A DNA stretch of 64,000 nucleotides from Azospirillum sp. TSO22-1 (GTDB lineage: Bacteria; Pseudomonadota; Alphaproteobacteria; Azospirillales; Azospirillaceae): NCBI RefSeq assembly GCF_003116015.1, contig NZ_LGQZ01000080.1:1-64000 (forward strand). The letters are read 5' to 3'. A program made the translations under genes and the position numbers. This document shows, piece by piece, positions 41,761 through 49,867 of the stretch. Under the pieces are notes generated by a model. The model had not been told where the DNA came from. It did no database searches and saw only the letters and a program-made list of their open reading frames with translations. Numbering within the stretch: the first letter of the stretch is position 1; each line of letters opens with the position of its first letter.

Positions 41761-41847
41761 GAGTCCCCTCGGGCCGAATGCCTCTCGGCGCGACGGTGCC
41801 TCTGTTGACAGCGCATGTCAACAGCGCGTTGACGGCCCCGCAGCGAT

Positions 41848-41861
41848 ATGCGACGTCGCAT
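41848..41861. other. putative parS site upstream of parA
   Basis: Perfect 14-bp palindrome ATGCGACGTCGCAT, between parA and the left iterons. Could act both as centromere and as a control site for parAB. Confidence 0.65.
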
Positions 41862-42104
41862 GAAACCGCGAGATCGTGGTGTTCCCGACCGTCCGCTCCC
41901 ACCACATAATGGTAATGCCAACATACGTATTCTACTCGCACCGCCCTCCGAGTCGCCCGGAGTGCCCCGCCGGACTCATTGCGTCCTCGAATCGATCACC
42001 GACTCCGGGAGTGGTCGTGCCCCCGTCTGGTGTCATCGCGGCGATTCGGATAAGCTGTCGACCAGCCCCCGGAGTCGGTCCGATTCGCGCCTCTTCAGGA
42101 CTTC

Positions 42105-42113
42105 TCATCCACA
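42105..42113 (+). other. possible DnaA box
   Basis: TCATCCACA is one mismatch from TTATCCACA. A TTATCCCAC follows at 42125-42133. Their place in the origin region makes DnaA binding possible. Confidence 0.35.
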
Positions 42114-42132
42114 GCCGGGCCGATTTATCCCA

Positions 42133-42255
42133 CGTAATCTCGTGCGGAATCCGCGTATTCTGGTGGCCGCGAATCGGGTTTTCCTGCGTAGTCTGGTGGC
42201 ACATACAAATAGTTAGAATCAACTAATACCAACTAGACCCCTCCACAAGAATACG
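42133..42255. repeat. left iterons of the replication origin
   Basis: Inverted copies CGTATTCTGGTGG (42154-42166) and CGTAGTCTGGTGG (42187-42199), a degenerate inverted copy at 42133-42145 and a direct copy CCACAAGAATACG (42243-42255) share the consensus CCAC[AC]AGANTACG with the right-hand array. A weaker match is at 41926-41938. The stretch 42200-42240 is AT-rich. The direct copy lies 74 nt before repA, where RepA could repress its own promoter. Confidence 0.75.
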
Positions 42256-42328
42256 TGTTGACGGGATCCGTCAACAGACCCAGATTGTTGCTCGATCGTT
42301 CAGCCTCCGTAACGGTCAGGAGAGTCCT

Positions 42329-43276
42329 ATGGCCGAAATCCACCAGCTCATCATCCAGCACGGCAAGGACCGTGCCCGCGAACTCGTACCCCGCGAGCAG
42401 CGTCCCCTCGTGGATGCCGCCGCGTCGGTGCTCGCCGACGAATCGCGCGCGATGGGCATCACCTACAGCGGCTTCTGCCTGACCGCACTGCCGCACAAAC
42501 GCCTGGCCGACGACCAGACCTGGCGGCGTGACGGCCACCGGGTGACGCTGGTGGTGCAGCCGGGCGTCCTGCTGCTCGGCGGCAAGGAGAAGATGTACGG
42601 CGTGCCCTATGGCTCACGGGCGCGGCTGATCCTCCTGTATCTGCAGACCAAGGCGTTGCAGTCCAGCAGCCGCGAGGTGGAGCTGGGCGCCTCCATGCGC
42701 GACTGGATGAGCCGCATGAACGTCTCGACCGGCGGGCAATCGTACCGGGACGTCAAGGAACAGTGCAACCGGCTGTCCGCCTGCCACCTGACCTTCTTCT
42801 GGGACGACCTGGAGACCAAGGGGCGCGGCAGCAAGTTCGCCAAGGATTCCATCGTCGTGGGCGGCCTGACCTTCACCGCCGACGACGACCGCCAGGGCTC
42901 GCTGTGGGAAGAGCGCGTGCTGCTCTCCGAAAGCTTCTTCAAGTCGCTGCGCGAGCATCCGGTGCCGGTCCTGGAGTCGGCGATTCGCGAGATCTCCAGC
43001 AAGTCCATGGCCATCGACGTCTACATCTGGCTGGCCTACCGCCTGCATTCGCTGAGCGAGGCGACACGGATCTCCTGGCAGTCGCTGTACGCGCAGTTCG
43101 GCGCCGGCTACGACGAGCTGCGGCACTTCAAGACCCGCTTCCCCGAGACGCTGCGCGTGGCGCTGAACGTCTATCCGGAAGCCAAGGTGGAGATCGGCCG
43201 CGAAGGCCTGACGCTGCACCCGTCGCTGCCGGCGGTGGCCTCGGACCGCCGTCAGGCGGCGCTGATCGGCATGTAG
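42329..43276 (+). CDS. repA: plasmid replication initiator RepA
   Basis: A 315-aa initiator of the RepA_C type (alphaproteobacterial plasmids), with YSGFCLTALPHKRL, GVPYGSRARLILLYLQTKAL and AIDVYIWLAYRLHSL as recognisable blocks, the latter in the winged-helix part. It should bind the iterons on either side and open the origin. AGGAGAG lies 4 nt before ATG 42329, itself preceded by the left iterons. Divergent from parAB, defining the core replicon. Confidence 0.92.
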   Translation: MAEIHQLIIQHGKDRARELVPREQRPLVDAAASVLADESRAMGITYSGFCLTALPHKRLADDQTWRRDGHRVTLVVQPGVLLLGGKEKMYGVPYGSRARLILLYLQTKALQSSSREVELGASMRDWMSRMNVSTGGQSYRDVKEQCNRLSACHLTFFWDDLETKGRGSKFAKDSIVVGGLTFTADDDRQGSLWEERVLLSESFFKSLREHPVPVLESAIREISSKSMAIDVYIWLAYRLHSLSEATRISWQSLYAQFGAGYDELRHFKTRFPETLRVALNVYPEAKVEIGREGLTLHPSLPAVASDRRQAALIGM

Positions 43277-43286
43277 AGGCCGGCTG

Positions 43287-43700
43287 CCACCAGATTACGC
43301 GGGGAAAAAATACTTTAAAATCAGCATCTTCCACAAAAATACGCACGGCGGCCTCGGGACACCCTCCCAGGCCGCCGTTGTCGTTTCCGGGGTCAGGCGG
43401 GCGGTGCGCTGTCTGGTGGAAAGTGCGAAAAAGCGAGTCGCAATCAAGGAGTTCCACAAGAGTACGCGCCCGCCGGGCGGCGGATGACGGGGCTCCGCCG
43501 TTCCACAAGAGTACGCACTGCCACAAGACTACGAATCGGCCAGGAACGAGCCGACCGGGGCCCGCCTCCAACATCTTGGGTCCCGCAAACCAAGGAAACC
43601 CAAGGGCCGGAGTCCACCGCCGCGGAGCGTTCGGCGACTCGGCTTCCACAAGATTACGCGCCGGGGGTCCCGCCCCTCAGACGCCCGCTACAAGAATACG
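43287..43700 (+). repeat. right iteron array (seven direct copies)
   Basis: Copies at 43287-43299 (CCACCAGATTACG), 43331-43343 (CCACAAAAATACG), 43454-43466 (CCACAAGAGTACG), 43503-43515, 43521-43533 (CCACAAGACTACG), 43646-43658 (CCACAAGATTACG) and 43688-43700 (CTACAAGAATACG). Consensus CCACAAGANTACG. Spacing is irregular (18 to 123 nt). An AT-rich stretch at 43305-43330 next to the first copies may be the unwinding element. This accounts for the whole 43277-43755 gap. Confidence 0.85.
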
Positions 43701-43755
43701 CGCTCCAGCCTCATACGGGCTTGGGAGATCCGGGTGCCGGGACCATTGTTACAGA

Positions 43756-45429
43756 ATGATGACCACGCACTCTCCGACGCTCGTCCTCATCGACATCCTG
43801 GGAGCCGTGGCCCTGCTGCTGTGGGGGCTGCGGCTGGTGCGCACCGGCGTGTTCCGCGCATGCGGCGCCTCGCTGCGGCGCTGGGTGGGGCAGGGAACGC
43901 GCAACCGCGCCGTCGCCTTCCTGGCCGGCTTCGGCGTGACACTGGGCCTGCAGAGCAGCACGGCGACTGCCCTGATGGCCTCGGCCATGAGCGGGCAGGG
44001 GCTGATGACCACCGCCATGGCGCTGGCGGTCATGCTGGGCGCCGATGTCGGCACCAGCGTGGTGGCCGGGCTGTTGTCGCTGGACGTGCGCTGGCTGGCG
44101 CCGGCGCTGCTGCTGCTGGGCTCGGCCCTGTTCGCGGTGGGGGAGGGCAGCCGGCAACGCCGCGCCGTCGGGCGGACGCTGGTCGGGCTGGGGCTGATGC
44201 TGCTGGCCCTGCGCCTGCTGGGCGAGGCCACGGTGCCGGTGCGCGAGTCCGGGCTGATCCACGCCGTGCTCGGCGCGCTGACCGGGGAACCGGCGCTGGC
44301 GCTGCTGGTGGCGGCCGGGCTGACGGCGCTGCTGCACTCCAGCCTCGCGGTGGTGCTGCTGATCGCCTCGCTGGCGGGAGGCGGGCTGCTGGACATGGCG
44401 GGCACGGCGGCGCTGGTGCTCGGCGCCAACCTGGGCGGAGCCGCGCCGCCGCTGCTGGCCACGGCGCGCGACGTGCCGGCGGGGCGGCGGGTGCCGCTCG
44501 GCAACCTGCTGATGCGGGCCGGCGGAGCACTGGCGGCGTTGCCCTTCGTGGAGCTGCTGCCGGGCACGGCGACCGCCCACGCGACGGTGTTGCTGCACGC
44601 CGGCTTCAACGGGGCGCTGGCGGCGCTGTTCATTCCGTTGGTCGGGCTGGTGGCGCGGCTGACCGGGCGGATGCTGCCCGACCGCGCCGACCCCGAGGAC
44701 CCCGGCCGGCCGCGGCACCTGGACGAATCCGTGCTGGAGGCGCCGACCGTGGCGATCGCCTGCGCGGTGCGCGAGACGCTGCGCCTGGGGGATCTTGTGG
44801 AGGGGATGCTGCGGCGGACGCTGGACGTGCTACGCCACGACGATGAGCGCCTGATCGCCGAGGTCAGCCGCACCGACGACGCGGTCGATGCGCTGCACAC
44901 CGCGATCAAGCTGTACCTCATCAAGGTCGGCGGCGGGCAGTTGGAAGAGGAGGACAGCCGGCGCGTCGGCGAGATCATGGCCTTCGCCATCAACCTCGAG
45001 CACATCGGCGACATCGTCGACAAGAGCCTGGTCGATATGGCGGCGAAGAAGACGCGCCTCGGCCTGCGCTTCCCGCCGGAGGACTTCCAGGCCATCGAGG
45101 CGCTGCACCGGCGCACGCTGGGCAACCTGCGCACCGCGCTGGGCATCTTCCTGTCGGAGGATCTGCGGCTGGCCCGCCAGCTCATCGCCGAGAAGGACGC
45201 CATCCGCGTGCAGGAACGCGCCTCGGCCGAGGCCCACCTGACCCGCGTGCGCCAGGGACGGACCGCCAGCATCGAGACCAGCGCATTGACGCTCGACCTG
45301 CTGCGCGATCTGAAGCGCGTCAACGCGCACGCCGCCTCGGTGGCCTACCCGATCCTCAAGCGTGCCGGCGAGCTGAGCGACACCCGGCTGAAGGAGGGCG
45401 GGCTGGTGGCTGTGGAGAAGGACGCGTGA
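43756..45429 (+). CDS. Na/Pi cotransporter family protein with PhoU-like domain
   Basis: A 557-aa protein: two Na/Pi-cotransporter repeats, with LQSSTATALMASAM in the first and LLHSSLAVVLLIASLAGG in the second (QSS and HSS motifs), about eight membrane helices, then a PhoU-like helical domain (about 340-540, ALHTAIKLYLIKVGGGQLEE). It probably moves phosphate with sodium, and the PhoU part may regulate flux. The rightmost iteron lies 55 nt upstream of ATG 43756, so this gene may be influenced by origin activity. Confidence 0.87.
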   Translation: MMTTHSPTLVLIDILGAVALLLWGLRLVRTGVFRACGASLRRWVGQGTRNRAVAFLAGFGVTLGLQSSTATALMASAMSGQGLMTTAMALAVMLGADVGTSVVAGLLSLDVRWLAPALLLLGSALFAVGEGSRQRRAVGRTLVGLGLMLLALRLLGEATVPVRESGLIHAVLGALTGEPALALLVAAGLTALLHSSLAVVLLIASLAGGGLLDMAGTAALVLGANLGGAAPPLLATARDVPAGRRVPLGNLLMRAGGALAALPFVELLPGTATAHATVLLHAGFNGALAALFIPLVGLVARLTGRMLPDRADPEDPGRPRHLDESVLEAPTVAIACAVRETLRLGDLVEGMLRRTLDVLRHDDERLIAEVSRTDDAVDALHTAIKLYLIKVGGGQLEEEDSRRVGEIMAFAINLEHIGDIVDKSLVDMAAKKTRLGLRFPPEDFQAIEALHRRTLGNLRTALGIFLSEDLRLARQLIAEKDAIRVQERASAEAHLTRVRQGRTASIETSALTLDLLRDLKRVNAHAASVAYPILKRAGELSDTRLKEGGLVAVEKDA

Positions 45430-45435
45430 GGGGGC

Positions 45436-46149
45436 TCACTTCCCCAGCAGCACCTGCGCCACGCCGCTGAGCAGGCGGCGCGAGTCCTCGAACAGCGTCG
45501 CCATCTGCAGCGTCACCAGGAAGGTGGCGGAGTAGACCAGCCCCGGCCGCGCCGCCTGCAGCCGGCCCATCCAGGCGGGCAGGAACGCCGGCAGCGGCAC
45601 CCGCAGCATCGCGACCATGACCAGCGCACCCACCACCGCGCCGGCCAGGATGTCGGTGGGGAAGTGCAGGCCGAGGTAGACCCGCGGCAGGCAGATCACC
45701 ACCAGCGTCCACAGATAGGCCAGCAGGCCCAGCCTCCGGCTGCCCCACCACACGGCGGTGGCCAGCGCGAAGAACAGCACGGCGTGGTCGCTGGGGAAGG
45801 AACTCCAGCCGTCCAGCGTCTCGATCTTCACGTAGGGCGGGACGTGCATGTCGACCGCCGGGTCATGCGCCGGGCGCAGGCGCATCGGCAGCTCGTTCTG
45901 CATCAGCCGGCCGACGGCGATGGCGATCAGCGCGCCGGCCAGCGTGCGCACGGCGTAGAGGTCGGATCCCAGCGGCTGGCCGGTGCGCCGCGCCCAGCAC
46001 CACCACAGCAGCGCCAGCAGCACGCCGCCCTTCAGCAGGTGGCTGGAGGCCACCACGTAGATGGCGCGGTCGACGGTCGGGCTGGCGCCCGCGAACCCGT
46101 TCAGGAAGTGGATGATCGTCAGGTCGAAGGCCACGGCTCCCCCGCTCAA
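45436..46149 (-). CDS. PAP2 family phosphatase, membrane-bound
   Basis: A 237-aa protein with five to six membrane helices. The PAP2 motifs are PMRLRP (part of motif 1), FPSDHAVLFFA with the catalytic His (motif 2), and LPRVYLGLHFPTDILAG (motif 3). These enzymes dephosphorylate phosphatidic acid, undecaprenyl diphosphate or other lipid phosphates at the outer face of the inner membrane. It is convergent with the Na/Pi gene. Confidence 0.88.
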   Translation of the reverse strand: MSGGAVAFDLTIIHFLNGFAGASPTVDRAIYVVASSHLLKGGVLLALLWWCWARRTGQPLGSDLYAVRTLAGALIAIAVGRLMQNELPMRLRPAHDPAVDMHVPPYVKIETLDGWSSFPSDHAVLFFALATAVWWGSRRLGLLAYLWTLVVICLPRVYLGLHFPTDILAGAVVGALVMVAMLRVPLPAFLPAWMGRLQAARPGLVYSATFLVTLQMATLFEDSRRLLSGVAQVLLGK

Positions 46150-46246
46150 CCGCCGGTGTCACGGCCTTGCAACAGAAGCGGAGCGCGGAAGGACGGGCGG
46201 GGGATGGGCGTTACTCCGCCCGGCGGCGCGCCATCCCCCGAAATGC

Positions 46247-46759
46247 TTAGCCTGCGTTCGTAATCTTGAGCGCCAGCGGCGGCGGGTTGGCCAGCGTCTG
46301 GTAGACGACGCAGTAGCGCTCGGTCAGCTTGGTCAGGGCGTCGATGCGCTCCTGCGGCTCGTCGGTGTCGAGGTCGAAGCGCAGGCGGATCTCGCGGAAG
46401 CCGACCGGCGCGTCCTTGGCCACGCCCAGCGTGCCGCGGAAGTCCAGGTCGCCCTCGGCCGAGACGCTGCCGCCGCGCAGGTTGAAGGCGAGCGCGGTGG
46501 CCACCGCCTTCAGCGTCACGCCGGCGCAGGCGACGAGTGCCTCCAGCAGCATGTCGCCGGAGCACGCCTGCGTGCCCGGGCCGCCGGTGGCGGGGTGCAG
46601 GCCGGCCTCGACCAGGGCGCGGCCGGTGTCGACCTTGCAGGCGATGCCGTCGCCCGACAGGTCGCCGTTGGCCTTCAGGGTGACGACGGCGGCGTTCGGG
46701 TCCTGCTTGTACTTGTCCTTGAGCGGCGCCTGCAGCGCGCGCAGGGAATCGGCGTCCAT
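46247..46759 (-). CDS. OsmC family protein
   Basis: A 170-aa OsmC-like protein. TQACSGDMLLEALVACAGVT contains C66 and C78; C78 and C150 (TERYCVVYQ) occupy the two peroxidatic positions. Members reduce hydroperoxides, though some lack activity. A parS-like palindrome and a second dyad lie 45-80 nt upstream of ATG 46759. Confidence 0.85.
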   Translation of the reverse strand: MDADSLRALQAPLKDKYKQDPNAAVVTLKANGDLSGDGIACKVDTGRALVEAGLHPATGGPGTQACSGDMLLEALVACAGVTLKAVATALAFNLRGGSVSAEGDLDFRGTLGVAKDAPVGFREIRLRFDLDTDEPQERIDALTKLTERYCVVYQTLANPPPLALKITNAG

Positions 46760-46803
46760 GGCGTTTCCTCGGTGTTTTTGACCGGCGTACTGTAGCGGCG
46801 TCT

Positions 46804-46817
46804 ATGCGACGTCGCAT
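46804..46817. other. putative parS site upstream of the OsmC gene
   Basis: Exact ATGCGACGTCGCAT palindrome preceded by T, about 6 kb from parB, in a non-coding region. Confidence 0.62.
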
Positions 46818-46820
46818 CCC

Positions 46821-46840
46821 TCATGCGGCAGGCCGCATGA
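46821..46840. promoter_or_regulatory. dyad upstream of the OsmC gene
   Basis: TCATGCGGC-AG-GCCGCATGA is a perfect 9-bp inverted repeat adjacent to the parS-like site. It could be an operator for the OsmC gene or a hairpin. Confidence 0.4.
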
Positions 46841-46846
46841 CCCTTT

Positions 46847-46921
46847 CGCTCAATGCGTTGCATTGAGCTGCCGGGTTTTTATCCAAGTCGGTCGATGACG
46901 AGCATCGACCGACTTGGATAT
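46847..46921 (+). repeat. 75-nt two-hairpin element, copy 2
   Basis: The first 30 nt are identical to copy 1 (3192-3266), including hairpin CTCAATGC-GTT-GCATTGAG (46849-46867). Linker TTTT. Second stem arms 46881-46897 and 46903-46919, loop ACGAG, final AT. Its last base overlaps the complement of the ssuB-like stop codon, so on the minus strand it lies immediately downstream of that gene. Four base pairs differ from copy 1, with pairing preserved. Confidence 0.8.
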
Positions 46922-47694
46922 CAGATCGCCGCCGCCGGGAAGGCCTCCTCGCCCTGCGGCCGGTGGCGGAAGGCGCGGCTCAGCTCGGCGAGCAGGCGGT
47001 GCTTCCAGTCCTCGAACAGCGGGTCGGTGCGCTCGCGCGGGCGGGGCAGCGGCGGGGTGGCGACGGTCAGCACCCGCCCCGGCCGCGGCTGCATGACGAC
47101 GACGCGGTCGGAGAGCATCAGCGCCTCCTCGATGTCGTGCGTCACCAGCACCATGGTCGGGCGGTCGTAGGACCACAGCTCCAGCAGGTGCTCCTGCAGA
47201 TCGTAGCGGGTCAGCGCGTCGAGCGCCGAGAACGGCTCGTCCAGCAGCAGCACGGAGGGGCGGCCGACCAGGGCGCGCGCCAGCGCCGCGCGCTGCGCCA
47301 TGCCGCCGGACAGCTCGCGCGGCCAGGCGTTCGCGAAGTCGGCGAGGCCGACGCGGGCCAGCGCCTCTTGCGCGCGGGCCTGTTGTTCCGCCTTGGGAAG
47401 GTGGCGGATGCCGAAGGCGGCGTTGGCGCGGATCGAGAGCCAGGGCATCAGCCGCGGCTCCTGGAAGACGAAGCCGATCTCCTCGCGCGGCGCCGTCACC
47501 GGCGTGCCGTTGAGGGACACGCCGCCGGCCGAGGGATCCTCCAGTCCGGCGATCAGGCGCAGCAGGGTGCTCTTGCCGCAGCCGGAGCCGCCGACCACGC
47601 CGACGATCTCGCCCGGCGCCACCTCCAGGTCGATGCCGTCGAGCGCCAGCGTGCCGTTGGGATAGCGTTTGCTCAAATTGTCGATGCGCAGCAT
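46921..47694 (-). CDS. ssuB: sulfonate/nitrate/taurine-type ABC transporter ATPase
   Basis: A 257-aa ABC ATPase: Walker A GGSGCGKSTLL, Q-loop FVFQEPRLMPW, signature LSGGMAQRAALARAL, Walker B VLLLDEPFSALD, H-loop VTHDIEEAL. LSGGMAQR is typical of the SsuB/TauB/NrtD group. With the permease and binding protein upstream (1-nt and 3-nt gaps) it forms an import system for a sulfonate or related compound; no sulfonatase gene accompanies it. Its stop codon abuts the two-hairpin element. Confidence 0.88.
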   Translation of the reverse strand: MLRIDNLSKRYPNGTLALDGIDLEVAPGEIVGVVGGSGCGKSTLLRLIAGLEDPSAGGVSLNGTPVTAPREEIGFVFQEPRLMPWLSIRANAAFGIRHLPKAEQQARAQEALARVGLADFANAWPRELSGGMAQRAALARALVGRPSVLLLDEPFSALDALTRYDLQEHLLELWSYDRPTMVLVTHDIEEALMLSDRVVVMQPRPGRVLTVATPPLPRPRERTDPLFEDWKHRLLAELSRAFRHRPQGEEAFPAAAI

Positions 47695-47695
47695 C

Positions 47696-48583
47696 TCAGG
47701 CCCCCGGCTTGAAGGAATCCTGCCAGCGCAGCAGCGGGCGGGACAGCGACGCCAGCAGCCCGTCGGTCAGCTTGCCGAGCACCGCGAAGGCGACGATGGA
47801 GGCGAGGATGGTCTGCGGCTGCCCGGTCATCTGCCCGTCGGTGAGCAGGAAGCCCAGGCCCTCGCTGGCGCCCATGAACTCGGCGGCGACCACGAACATC
47901 CAGCCGAGGCCGAGGCCGGCGCGCAGCGCCAGCACGTAGCTCGGCAGCGTGGCGGGCAGCAGCACGCGCCAGACCAGCTCGACCCCGGACAGGCGGAAGA
48001 TGCGCCCGACCTCCACCAGCTTGCGGTCGACGCCGAGGATGGCGCCGGACAGCGCGAGGTAGATCGGGAAGAAGACGCCCACCGCGATCAGGATCACCTT
48101 CGACGTCTCGAAGATGCCGAACCACAGGATGAACAGCGGCACCCAGGCGATGGAGGGGATCGAGCGCAGCGCCTGCAGCATCGGGTCGAGCAGCCGGCGC
48201 GCCCAGGTCAGGTAGCCGGTCAGCGCGCCGAGGATCGTCCCCGCCAGCACGCCGAACAGGAAGCCCAGCGCGACGCGGCCCAGCGTGGCGAGCACGTGGG
48301 TGGTCAGCTCGCCGGACTTGGCGAGGGTCCACAGGGTGGCGAGGATGCGGCTCGGCGGCGGCAGCAGGCGGCCGTTGCCCCAGCCCTGGGCGACCGCCAG
48401 CTCCCAGCCGAGCGCCAGGACGAGGGGGACGAGGAGGCCGAGGGCGGTGTTCGACGCGGACCCCCACCCCACCCTCCCCCGCTGGGCGGGGGAGGGCCTT
48501 ACCTCCTCCCCCCGCCCAGCGGGGGGAGGTTGGGAGGGGGGCAAGGGGTGAGACGCGTCAGAGATCAACGTCACGTCCCACAC
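47696..48583 (-). CDS. ssuC: sulfonate/nitrate/taurine-type ABC transporter permease
   Basis: A 295-aa protein with six membrane helices starting at about residue 45 (GLLVPLVLALGWELAVAQGW). The coupling motif VDRKLVEVGRIFRLSGVELV is typical of SsuC/TauC. The ATG at 48583, 3 nt after the binding-protein stop, gives an unusual N-terminus of about 42 residues (PSQPPPAGRGEEVRPSPAQR) encoded by the GC-rich hairpin repeat. A GTG at the inner end of the repeat is an alternative start but has no spaced Shine-Dalgarno. Confidence 0.85.
   Translation of the reverse strand: MWDVTLISDASHPLPPSQPPPAGRGEEVRPSPAQRGRVGWGSASNTALGLLVPLVLALGWELAVAQGWGNGRLLPPPSRILATLWTLAKSGELTTHVLATLGRVALGFLFGVLAGTILGALTGYLTWARRLLDPMLQALRSIPSIAWVPLFILWFGIFETSKVILIAVGVFFPIYLALSGAILGVDRKLVEVGRIFRLSGVELVWRVLLPATLPSYVLALRAGLGLGWMFVVAAEFMGASEGLGFLLTDGQMTGQPQTILASIVAFAVLGKLTDGLLASLSRPLLRWQDSFKPGA
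48461..48545. repeat. GC-rich long hairpin repeat (family A) inside the permease 5' region
   Basis: Begins ACCCCCACCCCACCCTCCCC and ends GGAGGTTGGGAGGGGGGCAAG-like sequence, matching the repeat at 14413-14504 outside the loop. It lies entirely within the predicted permease reading frame and keeps the frame open. Confidence 0.7.
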
Positions 48584-48586
48584 CCC

Positions 48587-49564
48587 TTACTGCGTCAGCG
48601 CCTTGGCGAAGGACGGGTCGATCAGCGCGGCGACCGCGCCCTTGACGTCCACCTCCGCGCCCAGCACGCCGGCCTGCTGCAAGGCGAGGCCCGCCTCCAG
48701 GATGGTCTTGGCTTGCGGCTCGCCGATGGCGGAGTGGGTGAGGTCGGTGCGCTCCAGCTGCCGCGCCGCGACCGGCTCGGACAGCTTGGCGGCCGCGGCG
48801 ATGGTCGCCTTCAGCGCGCCCGCGTCCTTCAGCGCGATGGCCCGCGCCTTCTCGTAGGCGCGCAGCACGCGGCCGACCAGCTCCGGGTTGGCCTTGGCGA
48901 ACTCCTCGCGGACGTTCAGCACGCCCCAGGTGTTGGCGTTGGCGTTGCGGAAGAACAGCTTGGCGCCGTTGTCGATCTCGGCCTGCGCCATCAGCGGGTC
49001 GAGGCCGGCCCAGGCGTCGACGTCGCCCTTCTCCAGCGCCAGCCGGCCGTCCTGGTGCTGCAGCAGCACCAGCTTCACGTCCTTGTCGGTCAGCCCGTGC
49101 TCGGCCAGGGTGCGCACCAGGAAGATGTGCGGGTCGGTGCCGCGGGTGACGGCGACGCGCTTGCCCTTGAGGTCGGCGACCTTGGCGATGCCGGTGTTCG
49201 CTCCGGTGACCAGCGCCGTCCACTCCGGCTTCGAGTAGACGTAGACCGACTTGATCGGGTTGCCGTTGATCTTCGCGATCAGCGCCGCAGCACCCGCGGT
49301 CGAGCCGAAGTCCAGGCTGCCGGCGTTGAGGAACTCCAGCGCCTTGTTGGAGCCGAGGCTGAGCACCCAGCGGACGGAAATGCCGTCCTTCTTCAGCTCC
49401 TCCTCCAGGAGGCCCTTCTCCTTCAGCACCAGGCTGACCGGGTTGTAGTAGGCGTAGTCGAGCCGGATCTCGGTGACCTTGTCGGCGGCGCGGGCGGCGG
49501 CCGGGAGCAGCGCCGCGGCGAGGCCGGCGGCGATCACGAGGCGGCGGGACAGGGACTGAAGCAC
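48587..49564 (-). CDS. ssuA: aliphatic sulfonate-type ABC transporter substrate-binding protein
   Basis: A 325-aa periplasmic protein with signal peptide (residues 1-26, cleaved near ARAADK). SLGSNKALEFLNAGSLDFGS and VAVTRGTDPHIFLVRTLAEH are typical of the SsuA group. Start is GTG 49564 with GGAGG 6 nt upstream. First gene of the three-gene minus-strand operon ssuA-ssuC-ssuB. The ligand could be a sulfonate, taurine, or another organosulfur or nitrogen compound. Confidence 0.88.
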   Translation of the reverse strand: MLQSLSRRLVIAAGLAAALLPAAARAADKVTEIRLDYAYYNPVSLVLKEKGLLEEELKKDGISVRWVLSLGSNKALEFLNAGSLDFGSTAGAAALIAKINGNPIKSVYVYSKPEWTALVTGANTGIAKVADLKGKRVAVTRGTDPHIFLVRTLAEHGLTDKDVKLVLLQHQDGRLALEKGDVDAWAGLDPLMAQAEIDNGAKLFFRNANANTWGVLNVREEFAKANPELVGRVLRAYEKARAIALKDAGALKATIAAAAKLSEPVAARQLERTDLTHSAIGEPQAKTILEAGLALQQAGVLGAEVDVKGAVAALIDPSFAKALTQ

Positions 49565-49867
49565 GTGCGACCTCCATTCATTCGTTTCTGGCGTTTCTGG
49601 AGGCGGGCAAAAATTTACCCGCCGCAGCCTTTGGCGACCGGGGCGGGTGACCCACGCGCTTTAGCTGCATTTGTAGCGCGCCCGCAAGCTGTTGGCTCAA
49701 ATCGGCGCGTGATTCCCTTGTAGTTGGGCGCACGATATTTTGTCAATAAGAACTGTTAAACATATAATTATAGTGAAATATAATGGTGCGCAAAATTCGC
49801 CTTGCGCGCCCCCTCCGGCCGGCCGCTTAATGGTTCGAAACCGCGGGAACACGGCGGGGAGGGGGGC
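49565..49867. other. AT-rich divergent intergenic region
   Basis: Between divergent ssuA and the TRAP gene. Positions 49720-49800 are unusually AT-rich, with ACATATAATTATAGTGAAAT offering several -10-like hexamers. Short dyads with GGTGCGC and GCGCACC-type ends are present. It presumably holds both promoters; no specific operator can be assigned. Confidence 0.4.

Noticed and set aside
41848..42226. Short frames in the parA-repA region
   Set aside because: They cross the parS-like palindrome and iterons and have no codon bias; the region is better explained as origin DNA.
43277..43755. Possible CRISPR array in the repeated CCACAAGANTACG region
   Set aside because: Repeats are 13 nt, irregularly spaced, on both sides of repA, without constant spacers or cas genes; they are iterons.
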